Of a stretch of DNA of 15,070 bases, positions 13,439 through 15,070 are shown in pieces. Made by a program: the position numbers and the translations under genes. Positions within the stretch are counted from its first letter, which is position 1. Every line of letters starts with the position of its first letter. This DNA is from JAGLQA01 sp023135565 (GTDB lineage: Bacteria > Acidobacteriota > Aminicenantia > UBA2199): NCBI GenBank assembly GCA_030639305.1, contig DAOWCY010000175.1:1-15070 (forward strand). The letters run 5' to 3'. A model generated the notes under the pieces. It ran no database searches. It was not told the DNA's origin and worked only from the letters and a program-made list of their open reading frames with translations.

Positions 13439-13966
13439 ATGGTTATAAATGCAAAGAACAAAAGTATAGAAGAGAATTTAAATATAAAAACCTACTCGAA
13501 GATAGAGAAGAAAGACCCTGGCGAGATCAAAATTATCTATTTATTAGATGAAAATATCAGGAAAGCTTTGAAATCCCAATTGATTTTACATGTGCCTTTG
13601 ATAGATATAATTAGAGTGGGAGAGGAAGGCGCGCCTCCCCTGGGTTCAATAGACCAAGATATCCTCAATTCTATTCAAAATAATAACCGCATACTGGTTA
13701 CAGGAGACCGGAGCTCAATGCCCACACATTTCGGAAACCACCTCGAAAAAGGGCAGCATGCCAAAGTGTTTGTAGTCAGGAGGAATACCCATATCGGTGA
13801 CTTGATCAAGATATTGTTGTGTATCTGGTGCAAATTTAAACCCGCCGATTTTAATGATACGATCATTTGGTTACCTGTCAGGGCTAACGACAACAATAAT
13901 GTCCTCCCCAAAAAGTGTAAAAAGAATGATTGCCCTGCTGCTTCTCTATTCGTTCAGCTAAAGTAA
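13439..13966 (+). CDS. DUF5615 family PIN-like protein
   Basis: A 175-residue protein whose residues about 31-130 match the DUF5615 (Mut7-C-like, PIN-type) pattern: IIYLLDENIRKAL with Asp37 and Glu38, DIIRVGEEGAPPLGSIDQDIL with Asp72/74, RILVTGDRSSMPTHFGNHL with Asp90, and FVVRRNTHIGDLIKILLCIW. These acidic residues are the likely metal and nuclease site. Family members are usually the toxin-like partner of a DUF433 antitoxin. Here there is an unusual 30-residue N-terminal extension and a ~40-residue tail with Cys160 and Cys165. GGAG sits 9 bases before the ATG. It is paired with the unknown membrane protein upstream; a DUF433 gene lies 118 bases downstream with its own promoter. Domain assignment is fairly sure, toxicity is not. 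Confidence 0.75.
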   Translation: MVINAKNKSIEENLNIKTYSKIEKKDPGEIKIIYLLDENIRKALKSQLILHVPLIDIIRVGEEGAPPLGSIDQDILNSIQNNNRILVTGDRSSMPTHFGNHLEKGQHAKVFVVRRNTHIGDLIKILLCIWCKFKPADFNDTIIWLPVRANDNNNVLPKKCKKNDCPAASLFVQLK

Positions 13967-14032
13967 AGACAGAATCGAATCGGCCTATTTTACTGTGAGT
14001 AGACCTGTCCCTTAAAATTTCAGGCCCCATTA

Positions 14033-14061
14033 TTGACAACTGCCTGGGATTGAAGTATACT
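14033..14061 (+). promoter_or_regulatory. Consensus-like promoter of the DUF433 gene
   Basis: TTGACA (14033-14038), a 17-bp spacer and TATACT (14056-14061), giving a start near 14068 and a leader of about 17 bases with AGGAG (14075-14079). It is the closest match to consensus in the window and makes the DUF433 gene independent of the operon upstream. Confidence 0.8.
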
Positions 14062-14084
14062 CTACTATTAAATTAGGAGTAAAC

Positions 14085-14390
14085 GTGGAATTAGAAAGTT
14101 ACTTCGATTTTCTAAGTGAAGACGACATTCGCTTGAAGGGCACACGAATCGGGATCGAAACGATTTTGGAAGATTTTTTCGACGGTTCCAGCCCTGAAGA
14201 GATAGCGATTCGATATACAAGCCTCAACGTGGAACAAGTCTATACCACCATCACTTATTATTTCCATAACCGGGGAAAAATAGACGCCTATTTGCAGGCA
14301 TGGCGGGAATACACCGATCGCGCAAGCAGAGAAGCGGATAAGAATCCCCCTGAAGTTGTTAAACGTTTGAGGCGTTTAAAATCTGCTTAA
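14085..14390 (+). CDS. DUF433 family protein (VapB-like antitoxin type)
   Basis: A 101-residue protein with a DUF433 domain: RLKGTRIGIETILEDFFDGSSPEEIAIRYTSLNVEQVYTTITYYFHN, an HTH-like fold that in the family binds DNA and counters a DUF5615 partner. It starts with GTG at 14085, five bases after AGGAG. The last 30 residues are charged (REYTDRASREADKNPP). Usually DUF433 directly precedes and overlaps its DUF5615 gene. Here nothing coding follows for 314 bases, and the only DUF5615 protein lies upstream in a different transcription unit. It may act on that protein in trans or be an orphan. Confidence 0.82.
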   Translation: MELESYFDFLSEDDIRLKGTRIGIETILEDFFDGSSPEEIAIRYTSLNVEQVYTTITYYFHNRGKIDAYLQAWREYTDRASREADKNPPEVVKRLRRLKSA

Positions 14391-14704
14391 CCTCACCCAC
14401 TTTAGATTTACCCTGATTCTATCGAAAATCCTACCGCGCCCCAAAAATCCTTCGCGGAATACCGGGAAATCTCCCTGCATTAAAAAAAAGGTATCTGAAA
14501 TTATAGAAAATCCCCGTACATCATGCGGAAATCTCTCCGGGTCATACGGAAATGTTTGTGCGCCCGCCCCGGGTAGTTTTTCCCGGCTCATGTTGAAAGG
14601 CCGTCTCTATCTCCGGGGTAACGACCATGAACCGGATTAAGAAAAATTCAGATTTAACTTGACAGGCAAGTGATATAATGTTATTTTATGCACAGGAGGC
14701 ACAG
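14391..14704. other. Gene-free stretch between DUF433 and vapB
   Basis: No convincing gene is present. The strand-minus frame at 14376-14591 has no ribosome binding site or recognisable motif and overlaps the DUF433 end. GGAAATCTC occurs twice (14464-14472 and 14528-14536), and CCGGG/CCCGG (14569-14586) can form a small hairpin without a T-tract. The final part holds the vapB promoter. No remnant of a DUF5615 gene was recognised after DUF433. Confidence 0.4.
14659..14687 (+). promoter_or_regulatory. Promoter region of vapB
   Basis: TTGACA (14659-14664) lies 17 bp before TATTTT (14682-14687). Alternatively TGATATAAT (14671-14679) is a perfect extended -10 that would work without a -35. The second option gives a start near 14686 and a leader of about 20 bases holding AGGAGG (14694-14699). 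Confidence 0.55.
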
Positions 14705-14926
14705 ATGAGAACTACGCTGAACATCAATGATTCGCTAATAAAAGCTATCGGTAAACATACCGGGATAACCAACAAAACCGAAATCATTAATACCGCACTG
14801 GCGGAATGGTTGGGCAAACTGCGGCGGGACAACCTGATAAACGCCTATGGTAAAATAGATATAGACTTAGACGTCAGGGAATTCCGGAACCGGGATTTAA
14901 CGGAGTTAAAAGAACTGTATGGCTAA
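14705..14926 (+). CDS. vapB: VapB family antitoxin (type II)
   Basis: A 73-residue protein starting at ATG 14705, five bases after AGGAGG; an earlier ATG at 14678 is upstream of this site and adds nothing conserved. The N-terminal ribbon-helix-helix MRTTLNINDSLIKAIGKHTGITNKTEIINTALAEWL is typical of the VapB (DUF2191) family, followed by a linker and an acidic C-terminal part (IDIDLDVREFRNRDLTELKELYG) of the kind that wraps a VapC PIN toxin. The family binds its own promoter and neutralises VapC. The expected downstream toxin is absent: an overlapping ATG opens a frame of only five codons and insertion-sequence-like repeats begin a few bases later. Confidence 0.85.
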   Translation: MRTTLNINDSLIKAIGKHTGITNKTEIINTALAEWLGKLRRDNLINAYGKIDIDLDVREFRNRDLTELKELYG

Positions 14927-14936
14927 TTACCTATAG
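14919..14936 (+). pseudogene. Possible 5' stub of a vapC toxin gene
   Basis: An ATG overlaps the vapB stop in the usual coupled way (ATGGCTAA) and encodes Met-Ala-Asn-Tyr-Leu before TAG. PIN toxins commonly begin with a short beta strand of this kind just before their first catalytic Asp. The insertion-sequence-like repeats start at about 14939, so the rest of the gene may have been cut off. Five codons are far too few for proof. Confidence 0.3.
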
Positions 14937-14938
14937 CG

Positions 14939-15070
14939 CTCATTAAAATTGACCCGCCTGTGCTCATATAAATTGACCCACCTGCGGACGTTCTGCATAC
15001 GTTTTACTATCTTCTAACGTATTTGCCATACCCTCGGCGTGGAAATTTCCCCACTATACTTCCTCCTGAA
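14939..15070. mobile_element. End of a probable IS21-type insertion sequence (continues past the window)
   Basis: Two copies of a 22-bp motif with 24-bp spacing (14939-14960 and 14963-14984) agree at 19 of 22 positions; the shared core is AAATTGACCCRCCTG. Read on the minus strand this is GGTGGGTCAATTT, a sequence type I associate with the multiple terminal repeats of IS21-family elements. No transposase or helper ATPase is visible in the 86 bases to the right edge, so family and exact boundary are inferred. Confidence 0.5.

Noticed and set aside
14376..14591. 71-codon minus-strand frame after DUF433
   Set aside because: No ribosome binding site or family motif, and it overlaps the end of the DUF433 gene.

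Overview
The window looks like chromosome from an anaerobic, deep-branching bacterium. The gene content (an NADH-linked HdrA/MvhD/Flx-type electron-transfer operon, secreted M28 and CocE-type hydrolases, several toxin-antitoxin-like genes) and the many short hairpin repeats ending in GCCGGAGGCAAG would fit the Candidatus Aminicenantes/Acidobacteriota area. That placement is an impression, not something the sequence proves. Promoters of the sigma-70 type (TTGAAA/TTGAAT/TTGACA, 17-bp spacer, TATAAT/TATACT) can be read directly in front of several genes.

Left part (1-5291): the tail of a winged-helix gene runs in from the left edge. It is followed by a degenerate repeat copy and then three transcription units on the minus strand: a secreted CocE/NonD-type hydrolase with an extra N-terminal domain, a hicA-hicB toxin-antitoxin pair with a near-consensus promoter, and a secreted M28 zinc aminopeptidase with a GTG start and its own promoter.

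Middle part (5292-12280, plus strand): a short metalloenzyme of the alkaline phosphatase/iPGM superfamily whose promoter lies almost on its start codon, then a 355-bp spacer. The spacer holds a 9-bp tandem repeat, one hairpin repeat, a strong promoter and a structured leader. Next comes a six-gene operon: hdrA, mvhD/flxD-like, two multi-cluster iron-sulfur proteins, a PyrK/AsrB/FlxA-type FAD-NAD-[2Fe-2S] protein, and hdrC. The set resembles the FlxABCD-HdrABC NADH dehydrogenase/heterodisulfide reductase complexes, which take electrons from NADH and pass them through MvhD to the bifurcating flavin of HdrA. No HdrB is present, and HdrC carries an extra C-terminal Cys-rich domain, so the final thiol/disulfide partner is unknown.

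The hairpin repeat family is the most striking pattern. Six copies have perfect inverted arms around a T-rich/A-rich centre, and the arms differ between copies but stay complementary. Two copies lie as an inverted pair inside the operon. Two more lie inside one protein-coding gene, where they are translated in frame as a low-complexity insert and a C-terminal tail.

Right part (12281-15070): an AT-rich accessory block. A strong promoter followed by three tandem 8-bp units drives an unknown protein with one C-terminal membrane segment and a DUF5615 PIN-like protein. A separately promoted DUF433 protein follows, then a vapB-type antitoxin gene. An overlapping reading frame that may be the start of vapC stops after five codons, beside two copies of a 22-bp motif resembling the terminal repeats of IS21-type insertion sequences, which probably continue beyond the window.
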